Origin: Vombatus ursinus
Taxonomy: Eukaryota; Chordata; Mammalia; Diprotodontia; Vombatidae
NCBI RefSeq assembly: GCF_900497805.2
Contig: NW_020954569.1
Span: 24,769,618 to 24,833,617, forward strand
Direction: 5' to 3'
Length of the DNA stretch: 64,000 nucleotides
Below, in pieces: positions 52,840 through 64,000 of the stretch. Position numbers and translations under genes: made by a program. Numbering within the stretch: the first letter of the stretch is position 1; each line of letters begins with the position of its first letter. The notes under the pieces were generated by a model that was given only the letters and a program-made list of their open reading frames with translations, did not search any database and was not told the DNA's origin.

Positions 52840-53245
52840 TGGGGAAAGGTTCTGTTTTGGACATGCTGAGTTTGGAATGCCTATGAATGCCTATCCAGGT
52901 GAAGAGATCACACAGGACTTGAGCTTTGGAAAGAGATGGCAGCTGTATATAGAGATCTTGAAATCATTTGTGTAGAGATAATAATTAAACCCATGGAAGT
53001 AGATTAGGACACCAGGAAAGACAAGAATGCCTAGCACGGAGCCTTGAGTTACACTCACCATGGTGGGTGGGCTATGGATGAGGATCCAGCAAAGGAGGCT
53101 GAAGAGTATTGGTCCATCAGGCAGGAGAAGACAGGAGAGTCACATGTCATGAACAGTTTGAGAGGAGAGAGTATAGTTTTGAAGATGAGAGGGTGGTCGA
53201 CAGTGTCAAATGCTGTATATAGATCAAGAAGGATGAGAATTTACA
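52840..53245 (-). repeat. L2 RT segment, reverse
   Basis: 'tctgttttggacatgctgag', 'atatagagatcttgaaatca', 'aatgcctagcacggagcctt' and 'gtggtcgacagtgtcaaatg' are the reversed L2 RT (the last contains the region encoding the AAFDTVDH-type motif). Confidence 0.75.
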
Positions 53246-53249
53246 TGTT

Positions 53250-53400
53250 TGGATCAGTTAGTCCAGCCCTGTCCTTTTAAGGGTGAGAAAACGAAGGCTA
53301 AGTGATTTGCCTAAGACAACACAGCAAGTTAGTTGCAGAGCTGGGACCAGAACCCAGGACTCTGGTCACATAATAAGAGGCAGAGCTGGGAGAAGCTAAG
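53250..53400 (-). repeat. MIR3-like SINE, reverse
   Basis: 'cagttagtccagccctgtcc', 'aggctaagtgatttgcctaa' and 'gcagagctgggaccagaacc'. Confidence 0.7.
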
Positions 53401-54960
53401 GTAATTGATGAAAACTTCTAACATCTTAACTTTAATATATTCTTTCCAGTGCACTTTGGGCTTACAGAACCTGCAGAACATTACTTACTAGACTAATAGA
53501 ATAAAAGGGACAGGAACTATTACTACTTTGTCACCACTTGAGCTTAGTTGATAATCTAATTATAAGTATAATTTCATTATTCCAACATGTAAGTCAGACC
53601 TGCCTTTAAAAAAAAATGGTTTTGTATTTACAAGAATGACCCAAATGAACACACAGTGAAGAATGCTACATTTACTTGCCTGTTTTTTTAATAAAAAAGT
53701 TTTATTTAGCAGTGAGTATTTGGGGAATTATAAGCATTTTAATTAAGTTTTTGGGCAGTGGGCAACACAAACGAAATAGCTTTCAAAAACTGTTAGGATT
53801 GATGCTACCCAATTATGGAGGCAGAGAAGGTGATCTGGGCAGTCCAAGAAGGCAGAAAATATTGCTAGTAGTAGGGATACTGGTGTGTGAAGGGAGCATC
53901 AGTCTTGCTCTGAGGAAGGAAACAAAATCAGGAGAGCTCAGGCTTCTGGGCTGGTTTTTTAGATTGCCTCATTATTCTATGGTGGTTGCATAGTATGTTT
54001 TGGAAGGCAGAAGAACAGCAAAGTCAGGTACGAGTTCTTTGTGGTAGAGCAATATAACTCTATGGAATGCCATGGCCTGAATGACTCTCCCTATGTGTTT
54101 GTGTCCTTTTGTGTTGTGTGTGTTTCTAAGGAAACATTTAATGCATTGGGCTATGATGTATTGATCTTAGGTAAAGAGCCAAAGGACTAAGCAGTAATAA
54201 TTGCGTATCACAAAGTCAATGGGATTATGACGTTGGCAATGCTTTCCAAATCCTTACACATTTTCTCATTTGTGTTGGTGTCATAGTTTGGAGGACTGTC
54301 AGTGATTGTGATACCCTTATAATGAGTAAGAAATGCTCTTCTAGTTTTCCCTTTTACATATACTTTTCTCCATGTTTGCTAATGCTATGGATTAGTAGAG
54401 ATGTTATACAACGACCTCTTTTCCACATGCAGTGGTGTGAAATGTTTGAAAGATGAAATAATTTTGACAGTTTTATTTTGTGACAGCAGAGGTCTAGTGT
54501 GTGCTTTGTCTACTAATCCTAGGCTGACACATAATGTTTGACCTTGACCAGATGAAACAAGATTGAGCTGTTTTCCTCAGCTTAAGCTAGTTTTCTGTCA
54601 ATTAAGTGCTGGATTTTGTGCCATTTATAAATTTTATGGCTCTTTCTCTCTCTCCTTTTAGAAAATTCCATGGTTTTTAAGAATGGATATCACTCCAAAG
54701 TAATATGCAAAAGTTGTGGCTTTTAAAGAGCATAACTCAATGACTTTTAGTGTTATTGTGGTGGCTATTGCTATGGGGATGGCAAGTGTTTTAAGGATCA
54801 TTCAAGTGCACAATGAAGATGTAAAAAGTTGTAAGGCTTATTGTGCAAATCAATAAATTTATATTACCTTGTGCCAAGTAATTTATACACCATTGTAGTA
54901 CTGAGATTAATGAGAAGAGATAAAGAATACATGTGAACCTAGTGAAATATGGGGAAAAAT
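53401..54960. other. Repeat-poor unique block
   Basis: About 1.5 kb with no recognised transposon. 53410-53625 is AT-rich and motif-dense ('gttgataatctaattataag'). The 105-codon plus frame at 53676-53993 has no recognisable product and begins in an A/T-rich run. Confidence 0.5.
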
Positions 54961-54961
54961 A

Positions 54962-55165
54962 ATAAGACCTCACATTTATTTAGCACTTGAAAGCTTGCAA
55001 AGTCCTTTACCTACATTATCTGATCTGATCTTCATAAATTATTTTGTGAGGTAGGTAAGGCAAGTGCTGTTGTTCCCATTTTTACAGATGAGAAAACAGC
55101 TGCAGAGAGGTTTAGAGCCTTGTCCATAGTCAGATGGCTAGAAAATGGGAAAGAAGATGCTAAAA
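54962..55165 (-). repeat. MIR-like SINE, reverse
   Basis: 'cacatttatttagcacttga', 'gcttgcaaagtcctttacct', 'cccatttttacagatgagaa' and 'agagaggtttagagccttgt'. Confidence 0.75.
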
Positions 55166-56637
55166 CTTAGAACCATGTCCTGTTAGGACATTGCAGCAAT
55201 AAATAGAGCACTTGACTTCTCATAGAGGTGGGAGAACATGGCAGTTTTCACACTGACACCTATTTGATATTGACCCAGATCCAGAGCATCATTTTAGGTA
55301 GGATAGAATATTCCTGAATAGGGTTGACAGTCATGTTTCTGAATAGCCTTTCTTCTCTAGCAACTGTTCCAGGCATGTAACAAATGAGTATATCTGTGTT
55401 ATTTGCGACCCAGAAAGAACATCTAGTGATGGGATAAACCATATATGGTATTTTCATCCTGTGAAAGCCAGGTATTCTATCAGTTGTCTACAAGACCTGC
55501 TGTTCCCATTGGCAAACCTGATGGTAAAGCTATAGGGGTATTACTCCATTAAGGCTGCTGGCAGGATTCAGGACTACGATGCCACCCAGAAAGGCCAGAA
55601 CAAATTAAATGTCTAGCTGAGAAGAATGTCTGTTGACAAAATGGCTTGAGCCCATTTTTCAAAGGAAAAATTGAAGCTGTGCTTTAGGAGAATACAGACA
55701 TGGATCACTGGAAAGGGGTTTCAGTTTAAAAAAAAAAAAGTAATAAAGGAGTACATTGCCTTCCGTGCTTCAGCTCATCGGCTGCTTAGAAAGAATAATA
55801 AAGAATACAATTTAGGGAAAAGAATTTTATGGATGGGCTTTTCGTTTTCATTTTTTTTTTTCTTTTCCTTAAAAACCAACCATGGAAACAGGTACATTTA
55901 GAAGTAAAGTTAACTGCTGATTAATTTCTCCTAGAATGACTTTTGGGCCGTATTTGCATTCTTTTGCCCTCAGACAGTGGGAGGCCAGGGGAAATCTTAC
56001 AGTCGCCTGGGACCTTGTGCCCTGCAACCCTAAGCGCTAAGTCTGTCCCAATCCAGACACTTTTAGAGGTACCAGAGGTTGTTGCACACAGATCCATGGC
56101 TACAGCTCATCAGGAAGGTTGGGGGACCAGTTCTAGCTGTAAACTTTCTATTTTAAAAGGCCACCAATGATCCTGCTCCCCAAGCACAGCAAACCATAGA
56201 ATCCTTTACATGTGTTCGTATGGCAACCTGATAGTTTTTGTTGATTTCTGGTTTTGGTCTTAGGTTTGTTGTTTTTATTCCTCCTCCCTCAGTTCCTGCT
56301 GACTCCTGGTAAGCTGGATGGGCTTTACCTTCTAGTTTTTTCCAGCCGTAGTATTTAACAAGTTGGTCTTCGATCTCAATCACTTTCACTTCCTAAGCTT
56401 CTTTCTCCAGATCCCTGCCCAGTCTCAGCCTGGACGCTGCTTGAACCACGCAAAATTAAGTGTTAGCAGAGTGGAACACTCCTGCTTGACTCCCCTGTAT
56501 GTTCTGTGGGTGAACAGAACAGGAATCTCCATTGATCTTTGATATTCTCATCACTATTTATCAGAGAGCATTGTGAGTGACATGGAAATCAGTGGCCAAA
56601 TTAACTGGAGTTAGACTGCTGCATAAAGCTGTGGATT
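55166..56637. other. Repeat-poor unique block
   Basis: About 1.5 kb without recognised repeats. It holds A12 and T11 runs at 55727 and 55851. Frames at 55671-55901 and 56153-56389 have no recognisable product. Confidence 0.45.
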
Positions 56638-56962
56638 TTCTCTGGCTGTCTTCCATGCCTGGAGTGTCCTCACTCCTTCATCTTTGCCTCTTGGCTTTCT
56701 TCAAGTCACAGCTAAGATCTTACCTTCCATACAAAACCTTCCCCAATCCCTCTGAATGCTTGTGCCTTCTTCCATTGTTTCCTATTTATCATCTACATAG
56801 CATGTTTGCATGTAATTGTTACCACATTGTCTCTCCTATTAGATTATGAGCTCCTCAAGGATAGGGACTGCCTATTGCTTTCTTTGTATTTTTAGTGTTT
56901 AGCACAATACCTGGCACAGAGTAGGCTCCTAATAAATGATTATTGACTGTCTGACTCTATTT
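56638..56962 (+). repeat. L2 3' end, forward, well preserved
   Basis: 'tcttccatgcctggagtgtc', 'agatcttaccttccatacaa', 'tagattatgagctcctcaag', 'gatagggactgcctattgct' and 'acctggcacagagtaggctc', then 'taataaatgattattgac'. Confidence 0.85.
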
Positions 56963-57690
56963 GTGAATGAGAAGACAGACAGAAAAGGAAACTATTTGTC
57001 TATGATTAAAAAGGCAATATTCAGGTTTTCTTTTCCTTTCAGGTTTTAGGATTGTGGTTTAAACATGAGGGAAGAAGGACAAGACAGATGTTAGAACATT
57101 TTGGAGTTGACATTAGTGTAGTTTTGTACCCTTAGCTTGGAAGGGAGACAAGAAAACAAGATGAACACAGAAATAAAGGGGGGAATAGAGAAAGAAAGTA
57201 GAGAGGTAGAATGCTGACTAGTTGCCCTCTCCCCAAAAACTCAACCAGTGGCAAGGGATTAGCTAATAGTTTGATTTAATTTTCTGTTTATATAGATGAA
57301 GATGAAGTGTAGTCATTGTAGATAAACCTCTGATCACAGAAGTAGTTGTTATTGCAACGGCAGAAAAAAAAGCAGAGTGCATAATTATGCAGAAAATTAT
57401 TGATTTTCTTTTCAAAATGTTAATAATAGAAAGCTATACAAACAGATTTGGTACATAGTTAAAAATTTTGGAGCATGGCTAATGACAGAATTTTGTATGT
57501 AATTAAATTGTGATATATAAAATTCAGATTCATACTTTTATTGATTAGGCAAAGGTTTTAATGATCTGGAATACACTGTCTAATTGCAAATATGAAATTC
57601 CACATGTAAAGGGAAACCAATAGTACTTACTTCCAATGTCCTTATAATGCTAATTTCAGTCTGTCTGGGCTGATAAAATTCAGTGCCATA
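56963..57690. other. Repeat-poor unique block
   Basis: 57270-57690 is strongly AT-rich but not simple repeat, dense in TAAT, ATTGATTTT and AATTA elements ('tgtaattaaattgtgatata', 'cagaaaattattgattttct'). No gene. Confidence 0.5.
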
Positions 57691-57694
57691 TCCA

Positions 57695-58015
57695 TTGTGT
57701 ATAAGGCATTGTATTAGATTCTAAAGATGAGAAGACCCTTACTGCTCTTGAGGAGTTTATAGCCAAACAGGAAGAATTATACATACACATAAATAACTGT
57801 AATTCAAGGCAGAATATCAGAAATGCAAAGAGGAAATCCAAAGTTCAAAGAGAAAATTAAGGAGAAAGAGACCACTTCCAAGTAGGGGAAGAAGTGACTG
57901 GAGATTGAGGAAGCCTTCATGGCAGAGGGGGCACCTGAGCTGGGTCTTGGAATGAATAAGGGCATAAAAACAGAAGGAGGAAACATGAAAATTGGGGCAA
58001 TCCAATTTCTCTTGA
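57695..58015 (-). repeat. L2 3' region, reverse
   Basis: 'ataaggcattgtattagatt', 'gctcttgaggagtttatagc', 'aggaagccttcatggcagag' and 'ggcacctgagctgggtcttg' in reversed L2 order. Confidence 0.75.
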
Positions 58016-58084
58016 ATACATAGTATGCAAAAGGTAATAGAATGAAAAAGAGCTGGAAAGATATATCGGAACTGTTTTTTCCAT

Positions 58085-58185
58085 TATTATTATTATTATT
58101 ATTATTATTTTAAAATCACCAGTGCTCTACACAGTGCTTGTCACTAAATAAGTATTTGATAAATACTTGTTGACTGGAACTAGGG
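58085..58185 (+). repeat. (ATT)n and L2-like terminus, forward
   Basis: Nine ATT units at 58083-58110, then 'agtgctctacacagtgcttg', 'tcactaaataagtatttgat' and 'aaatacttgttgactgg'. Confidence 0.65.
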
Positions 58186-58204
58186 AGTCATTGAATGTTT
58201 TTTG

Positions 58205-58445
58205 TTTGTTCGTTTGTTAAACAGAGAAGTAAGGTGATAATAGTGCTGTGTTAGAAAGATTACATGAGCAATGGTGTGAAGGATGAGATGGACAGAGGAG
58301 ACACTGGACTAAATAAAACTAGTTGGGGACCTATTACAATAGCCTTGTCAAGAAACCATATGAACTAATCTAGGATGATTGCAATGACAGTGGAAAGGAA
58401 AAGAGAGATTATAGTGATGGAATTAACACACCTTGTTAATTGATA
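58205..58445 (-). repeat. L2 RT C-terminal segment, reverse
   Basis: 'gagacactggactaaataaa' and 'ggggacctattacaatagcc' (reverse of the sequence encoding the (L)DYCNS-type motif), then 'gacagtggaaaggaaaagag'. Confidence 0.6.
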
Positions 58446-59025
58446 AGATGTTCAGTTGCTAATTAATTTAGGGCATTATGAAAACCAGGCATGCCCTGTT
58501 TTGGGGTACTTGCTGGGAAAGATCAAGATGGCAGTGGGGAGTCATGCTTTAATCACACTTTAATAAGTCACAGAAGGTGCAGGGGTTAATGGTACAGAAA
58601 GTACAGAGAGAAGTAGTGAAGAAGGGGTACAAAGGCAGATGGTGTGAGGACAGGGATGGTATGGTAGAGGAAGGCAAGAAGGGTGGAGAAGAGAATGGGG
58701 AGGGTTGAGGCACAGAGAGTCATTTACATAACCATGGATTAGAGTTGGGAGCAATTGGTCATATGGATGGAATGAAGATGGAAGAGTGCTGGGGTTGGGC
58801 AGGAGTTTGGGATCTCATTTTTATAGGGTTTGGGTGGGGGACAGACTTTTATCTGTGCCACGTTAGGGTTACTTCATTAACATATCCTCATCATCCCAAA
58901 GTCATCAGCAACATTAAGTGTACTGCTGGTCTTACCACAAATGTCTGAGGCTTACATATCATAGGATCAAAAGGTCCTGATTTAGTACATAATCTCAGGA
59001 TGTGATTTTTAGTTAATATGTGATT
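58446..59025. other. Unique stretch, purine-rich in part
   Basis: 58560-58720 is unusually purine-rich on the plus strand, which explains the Pro/Leu/Ser-rich 64-codon minus frame there. No gene or named repeat. Confidence 0.4.
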
Positions 59026-59027
59026 TG

Positions 59028-59287
59028 TTATTGTTGTTCAGTTATTTCAGTTATGTCCAACTCTTCCTGACCCCATTTGGGGTTATCTTGGCAAAGATAC
59101 TGGAGGGGTTTGCCATTTCCTTCTCCAAGTGATTTTACAGATGAGGAAACTGAGGCAAATAGAGTTAAGTGCCTTGCCTACAATCACATAACTAATAAAT
59201 ATCTGAGGCTGGATTTGAATCTATGAAAATGAGTCTTCCTGACTGCAGGTCTGACTCTCTGTTCACTGCATCACTTAGCCAACCCCT
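59028..59287 (-). mobile_element. RTE-tailed SINE, reverse
   Basis: Reversed tail 'ttattgttgttcagttattt', 'ccatttggggttatcttggc' and 'catttccttctccaagtgat', body 'gccttgcctacaatcacata', head ending 'catcacttagccaacccc'. Full length, with flanks not clearly duplicated. Confidence 0.9.
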
Positions 59288-60375
59288 AATATATGACACA
59301 GTTTGTAAATCATGCTCCTTTAATCTGTAAGTGACTTCTCAGTTCCCCTTTGCAATCGTACGTCCTGCCATTGTTACTTTATGTGGGCTACTTACAAACT
59401 TAAGATACAGACAATTCTCACTTTATGTAAATTTGACTATGTAAAGAATTTTGAAAGAAATCAGCATTCCAAAAGAATACCTATGTTAACTTTACTGCAC
59501 AATACTGTGCTTTCTCTCCATTCCTGCCCCTCTGTTAGGTGCTCTGGGGCCTTCCCTATTCCCCATGTTGCTGTTCCCCCCACAAAAAAAAGATAACAAA
59601 AAACCCTCCATGTGAAAGCAGAAGAATGGACATGAAGCTTGGAATAGGGAGCTTGGCTTGAGACTTCTGCCCAGAAAGGGGAGACTTTTGCCCTACTTGG
59701 TCCACCTGCCCCATATCTGGCCCCTATGTAGACACTGTGTCTTCTGTCCGTCTGGGTTCAGGTACCAAGGGTCTATCACTGGTTCTGTCCCTGGTTCTGG
59801 CCAGACCCCCACCACATGCACCTCCTCCTGCTCTTTCTACTTTGTCCCCAGCTTCCACGTGTCCTTGAACCACGTGTGGGCTCCACTGGCCAGTGCCCCC
59901 TTCTTCTCTCCCTCCGTCCCTTCCTTCCCCATGTTCTTGGACAAATTCACATTAAACAAAAATCACTTTAGATAGAGGTCTCCTGAAGGGTACACTTATG
60001 TGAAAACCATATGTACTTACTAGAAGGGAGGTGGGTGGTCAGGGGGACCAGAACAAGATACAATTTTAACACAAATGTGGTGGGTGAGGAAGGAGGCAGA
60101 GTTAAAAGTGATTTTGAGATTCTCACTCTGGGTGGTGGAGAAGTAGAGGTATAATTAGCAGTAGGAGAGGAGCCAGGATGAGGTATAATTTTTTTAGGGG
60201 GTGAAGGTGGAGACTGAGTTATATTTAAGACATTTTTATGTTTGAAATATCTATATTATGGATTATGAAAGAATTGGTAGATGTGATTATTGGTGATCTT
60301 GACAAATGAAGAAAAAGAGAGGTAGGTGTTCAGGGCTAGAAATCTGCAAGTGTTCTCCCTATTTTATTTTCCTTT
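59288..60375. other. Mostly unique stretch
   Basis: 59400-59990 is pyrimidine-rich in the middle (59500-59950, the source of a 105-codon Ser/Pro/Leu-rich plus frame). 60010-60200 could be a very old reversed L2 segment. Nothing is firm. Confidence 0.4.
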
Positions 60376-60377
60376 TT

Positions 60378-60482
60378 TAAGGGCATGTAAGCTCCTTAAG
60401 GACAGGGACTGTTTTGCTTTCTTCTTTGTTCTAAAAAGTGCTTCCACAATAAATAAATAGTTGTTGATTGATTGAGATAAAG
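60378..60482 (+). repeat. L2 3' terminus, forward
   Basis: 'gggcatgtaagctccttaag', 'gacagggactgttttgcttt' and 'acaataaataaatagttgtt'. Confidence 0.7.
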
Positions 60483-60589
60483 TCTTCAAACTATGGACTG
60501 ATGAACTTGGCTTTGATTCCTGAGAAAGCTCTACAATGTATTATTGAATTGACGGTCTGTGATGGGGGTTCAGACTGTTCCTAATATCT

Positions 60590-62880
60590 CTTCATGGGGC
60601 CCTCCATCTCTGGTCCACCTCCTCATAGGTCACCACAACACTACCCTCTATTAAGTCAGGCCTTGAGGGACAACTTTGAGTCATCTAATCAACTACCTCC
60701 CTCAATGAGTCTCTCTTCATCCATTGGACTCATTTCTCAATGATTAGCATCTTCCTACTCCATTTTACTCCCCCTTTCCCAGTGTAACTGAACCCCCTCT
60801 AGGCTGCCAAAGAGTCAAATTCTTTTCCTTAATCTCAGCTGTCAGCCCCCTTATTCCTATCCACCTCAACGCTAGTCCCATAGTGTCCCACTTAAGATCT
60901 GCTCAGCCCTTGTACTGGGGTCTCTAGACAGCCTTCCCATAATTAATAAACTTCCTTTCATTGTAAACTATTTCCTTTTTCACTCCTTCCATTTTTTGGA
61001 AGACCTGACTCCCTTTTGATGACACTGCTTGCCTGGTCACACTTTCCAGGCTAAACTTCTTCTCACTGTTCTTAATGAGGAAGTCCAGAGCTCTCCCTCT
61101 ACATTATTATGAATCAACCTTTCCCTCTTTGATATTCATGCTATTCAAATGTATCACCCAATCCAGATCCAGGTGGCCATTCTCAACCAACTCATCCCCC
61201 CCTCCCCAGCCATTCTTTCTCCATTTTCAATGAGTTCATTGCTTGGCTTATAGTCTTTCTCTCTATTTCAATTCCTTCCCTTATTCTAGGGGACTTCAAA
61301 TATTGTTGTTCGGTCAAATGTGTGAACTTCCCATTTCTTCAATTTGCTAGATTCCCTTGACTTCCTCCTTTATTCCACCTCAGGCTACACTCAGAGATGG
61401 TTGTGCTCTTGATCTTGACATCACCCACAAATGTTTTCCATTTTCATGAACTTCAAAATTCCTTTATCTGATAATAATGTTTTATAATAATTAACATAAC
61501 TGCTCTTCATCCTCACCAGAACCCCCAGTCCCTCAATATTTACTCAGATCTTCATTTCTGCACCGGCTACCCTCTGCAAATCAGTTCAACTTTACGCTAT
61601 CCTCTACTCTTTAATCTCTTGTTTCCTTATCCAATCACTTACCTAAAATGACTTGCCAAACCTTGACCCTTGCTTCCTGCCATTTTCTTTTTTTTAACTT
61701 GTATTCCTGTGCTGCTGAGGAGAGCTTAAGGAAATCACAATACCATGTTGATTCCCAGCTTAACTCTAATGGAAGAACAGCAATCCTATTTCTCTCTCAT
61801 TGATTCTTTTTTTCCATTCATCACCAATGCTGTTCCAAACTTCCTTGTCTCTCCTCAAGCCTCCCATGATACCCCCTATCCACACTCTCTTAGCTCAGTA
61901 CCTAAAACCATATTGCACCAAAAAAATTGAGGATGTATGAAAGAGAACCCTCCCCTCACCCCTTTCTCTCTACCTCCTCAATTCATATCCCTCTGATTTT
62001 GCTTTTCTGCCCCCACTATATGCTCCTTCACTGCAATCTCTTACTTTGAGATGATCAGCTGTCTTTCTGCTTGCCAAAGCCAGCCCCTATATGTGTACCC
62101 TTGATTTCATACCCTTCCATCTTCTCTAGCAGATTGCCTCTCTCCCCACAACCTCCACTCTAATCTTCAACATCTTCCTGTCTACTGGCTTCTTTGCTCC
62201 TGCCATCATCTACACTATCATCCAATATCTCTCCTTCCCTATTGTACTAAACTTCTTTAAAAATTCATCTCTATTCAGAGCTTCCAATTTTCTTCTCATT
62301 CTCCTCTAAAGCCAACTGCAATGTGTCTTTTGACCTTAACTTTCAACTGGAACTGCTTGCTCCAAAATTACCAATGGTCTCTTAATTGACAAATCCAATG
62401 ACATTTTCTTAGTTTTTATTCTTCTTGACCTCTTTGCCGCATTTGATGCTGTTAATCATTTTACCGTATTGGATATTCTCACTTCTCCTGGTTTTTGTGA
62501 CTGTGCTCTATCTTGTTTATCCTCCTGATAATCCATTCTGACCACTCCTTCTCAATCTTCTTTGCTGTATGTTGTCCTTGTCACCCTCCCTTCCCCACCC
62601 TTCATGTGGAAGTTTCTGAAGGCCCCTCTTTTCCCTCTATACTATCTTCCTTGGCATCACTATGGGTTCAGTTATCATCTCTATGCAAATGATTCCCATA
62701 TATAATGCACAAGTCTCTCTTCTGAACTCCAGTCCCATATTTCTATTTGCTTATTAAACATTTCAAACTGGATGTCCTGTGGGTATCTAGTTTCAACATG
62801 TTCAAAGCAAGAATTATTTTTTTTTCCAAACCCTCCCCTCTTCTAAACTTCCCAACGGTTGATGTTCCTACCATCTTCAT
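60590..62880 (+). mobile_element. L2, long copy (endonuclease linker and RT), forward
   Basis: About 2.3 kb in L2 order: upstream region with 'ggggacttcaaatattg' (from the GDFN-coding block) near 61290, linker, then RT with 'gtctcttaattgacaaatcc', 'ccgcatttgatgctgttaat' (FDAV-type motif) near 62440, 'atcatctctatgcaaatgat' (the YADD-coding region, here altered) near 62674, and 'aaacatttcaaactggatgt'. Stops and indels break every frame. It ends where the RTE copy begins. Confidence 0.75.
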
Positions 62881-62883
62881 CGT

Positions 62884-64000
62884 AGTGGAGAGTTCTGACA
62901 AAAGGTCACTGGAGAAGGAAATGTCAAATCACTCCATATCTTTGCCAAGGAAACACCATAGACAGTATTAAAATGATGAAGGATATGACACCAGAAGATG
63001 AACCCCTCAGGTTGGAAGGTGACCAACACACTATTAGGGGAGAGCAAAGGACAATCATGCTCCAGAATTAAGGGAGCAGCTGAACCAAAACTGAAAGGAA
63101 GCTCAGCTGCAGATGTGTCTGGTGACAAAAGGAAAATCCAATACTGTAGAGATCAATATTGCATACGAACCTGGAATGTAAGCTCTATGAACCAAAGTAA
63201 ACTGGACATGGTCAAATAGGAGATAAAAAGATTAAACATTGACAACCTGGGTGTCAGTGAATTTAAATGGACAGGAATTGGTAAGTGTGATTCAGATGAT
63301 GACTACGTATACTACTATGAACAGGAATTCCTTAGAAGAAATGGATTAACCTTTATAGTCAATGAAAGGGCAAGAAAAGCAGTAATGGGGCATAATCTCA
63401 AAAACAACAGAATGATATCAGTTAGAGTCCAAGGCAAACAATTCAACATCGCAGTAACACAAGTCTTTGCTCCAACCACTGATGCCAAAGAGGCCAAAAT
63501 TGATCAGTTCTATGAAGACCTACAACACCTTCTAGAAATAATACAAAAAAAGAGTTACATTCATAATGGGGGTTTGGAATGCTAATATAGGAAATCAAAA
63601 GTTAATTGGAATACCAAACAAGTTTGGCCTTAGAATACAAAATGAAGCACAGCAGAGACTAATAGAGTTTTGTCGAGATTACTTGCTGGTAATCAACAAT
63701 TGCCTTCAATAGGCCAAAATGGATATCACCAAATGGTCAATATCGAAACCAGATTGATCATATACTTTGCAGCCAAAGGTGGAGAAGCTCTATACAGTCG
63801 ATTAAAACAAGACCTAAAGCTGACTGTAGCTCAGATAATGAACTTCTTATTGCAAAATTCAGACTTAAATTGAATAAAGTAGGGAAAACCACAAAGCCAC
63901 ATAGGTATAACCTAAATAACCTCCCTTATGCATATGAAGTGGAAGTGATGAATAGATTTAAGGGATGAGATCTGATAGACAGAGTGCCTGAAGAACATGG
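62884..64000 (+). mobile_element. RTE (BovB-like) LINE, 5' half, running off the window
   Basis: The 5' untranslated part from 62884 ('actggagaaggaaatgtcaa') resembles the RTE start. From about 63140 an APE endonuclease is readable in several registers: IQYCRDQYCIRTWNVSSMN..KLDMVK, then VNERARKAVMGHNLKNNRM..VRVQGKQFNIAVTQVFAPTTDA, ..QFYEDLQHLLEI, and later FGLRIQNEA-like and NGYHQMVNIETRLI sequence. The AWN-type block (..GLECxYR) is damaged, and a short deletion removes part of the segment before the QIDYI-like region. The element would nick DNA and reverse-transcribe itself; this copy is inactive as read. The RT part lies outside the window. Confidence 0.85.

Noticed and set aside
59500-59975. 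105-codon plus-strand frame as a gene
   Set aside because: Lies in CT-rich DNA and its Ser/Pro/Leu bias follows from base composition. No recognisable domain.
1-64000. CRISPR array, operon, riboswitch or other prokaryotic features
   Set aside because: The repeats are dispersed eukaryotic SINEs and LINEs. There is no regular repeat-spacer pattern, no dense coding and no ribosome binding site context.
1-64000. Endogenous retrovirus, LTR element or Polinton
   Set aside because: I found no paired long terminal repeats, no gag, pol or env-like protein and no large DNA-element capsid gene. All reverse transcriptase remnants fit non-LTR LINEs. Solo LTRs of unfamiliar families could still hide in the stretches marked as unique.

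Overview
The window looks like non-coding DNA from a marsupial genome. The main evidence is the repeat content. There are many copies of a short tRNA-derived SINE whose head reads GGGGCAGCTAGGTGG (MAR1/WSINE1 type). There are longer SINEs with the same kind of head and an RTE-derived tail (GTTGTTGTTCAGTC in reverse). L1 3' ends of the marsupial type, abundant L2, L3/CR1 and MIR-like copies, and an RTE (BovB-like) retrotransposon complete the picture. I cannot decide between an American and an Australasian marsupial. No complete host gene is visible, so the window is best read as intergenic or deep intronic sequence.

Layout. 1-9 kb: MIR-like SINEs, an L1 tail with a clear target-site duplication, a 1.9 kb L3/CR1 copy, then a repeat-poor stretch (3.6-5.5 kb). 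9-20 kb: one candidate host exon on the minus strand (10188-10360), an L1 with its two ends joined, several L2 pieces, one of them split by an unclassified 330 bp insert, and a 2 kb unclassified stretch with patchy coding-like sequence. 20.4-22.2 kb: a three-layer nest (hAT element, L1 inside it, second hAT element inside the L1). 23.6-25.5 kb: an L2 copy that still shows its endonuclease domain. 26-36 kb: long unique stretches between SINE and L1 insertions. 36.4-36.9 kb: a pyrimidine tetranucleotide tract holding a 100 bp assembly gap. 38-49 kb: L3, L1, hAT and microsatellite material around a 2 kb repeat-poor block (40-42.3 kb). 49.6-51.8 kb: a decayed LINE with a recognisable reverse transcriptase whose 3' end also occurs twice elsewhere in the window. 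52-60 kb: mostly L2 fragments and unique DNA. 60.6-62.9 kb: a 2.3 kb L2. 62.9 kb to the edge: the endonuclease half of an RTE element running off the window.

Nothing here acts as an operon or pathway. What can be read is the history of insertions: old L2, L3 and MIR copies are interrupted by younger L1, short SINE, RTE-tailed SINE and hAT copies, often with target-site duplications that give the order. Repeat family names come from remembered consensus sequences, not from a database search, and boundaries are good to roughly 5-30 bp unless a duplication fixes them.
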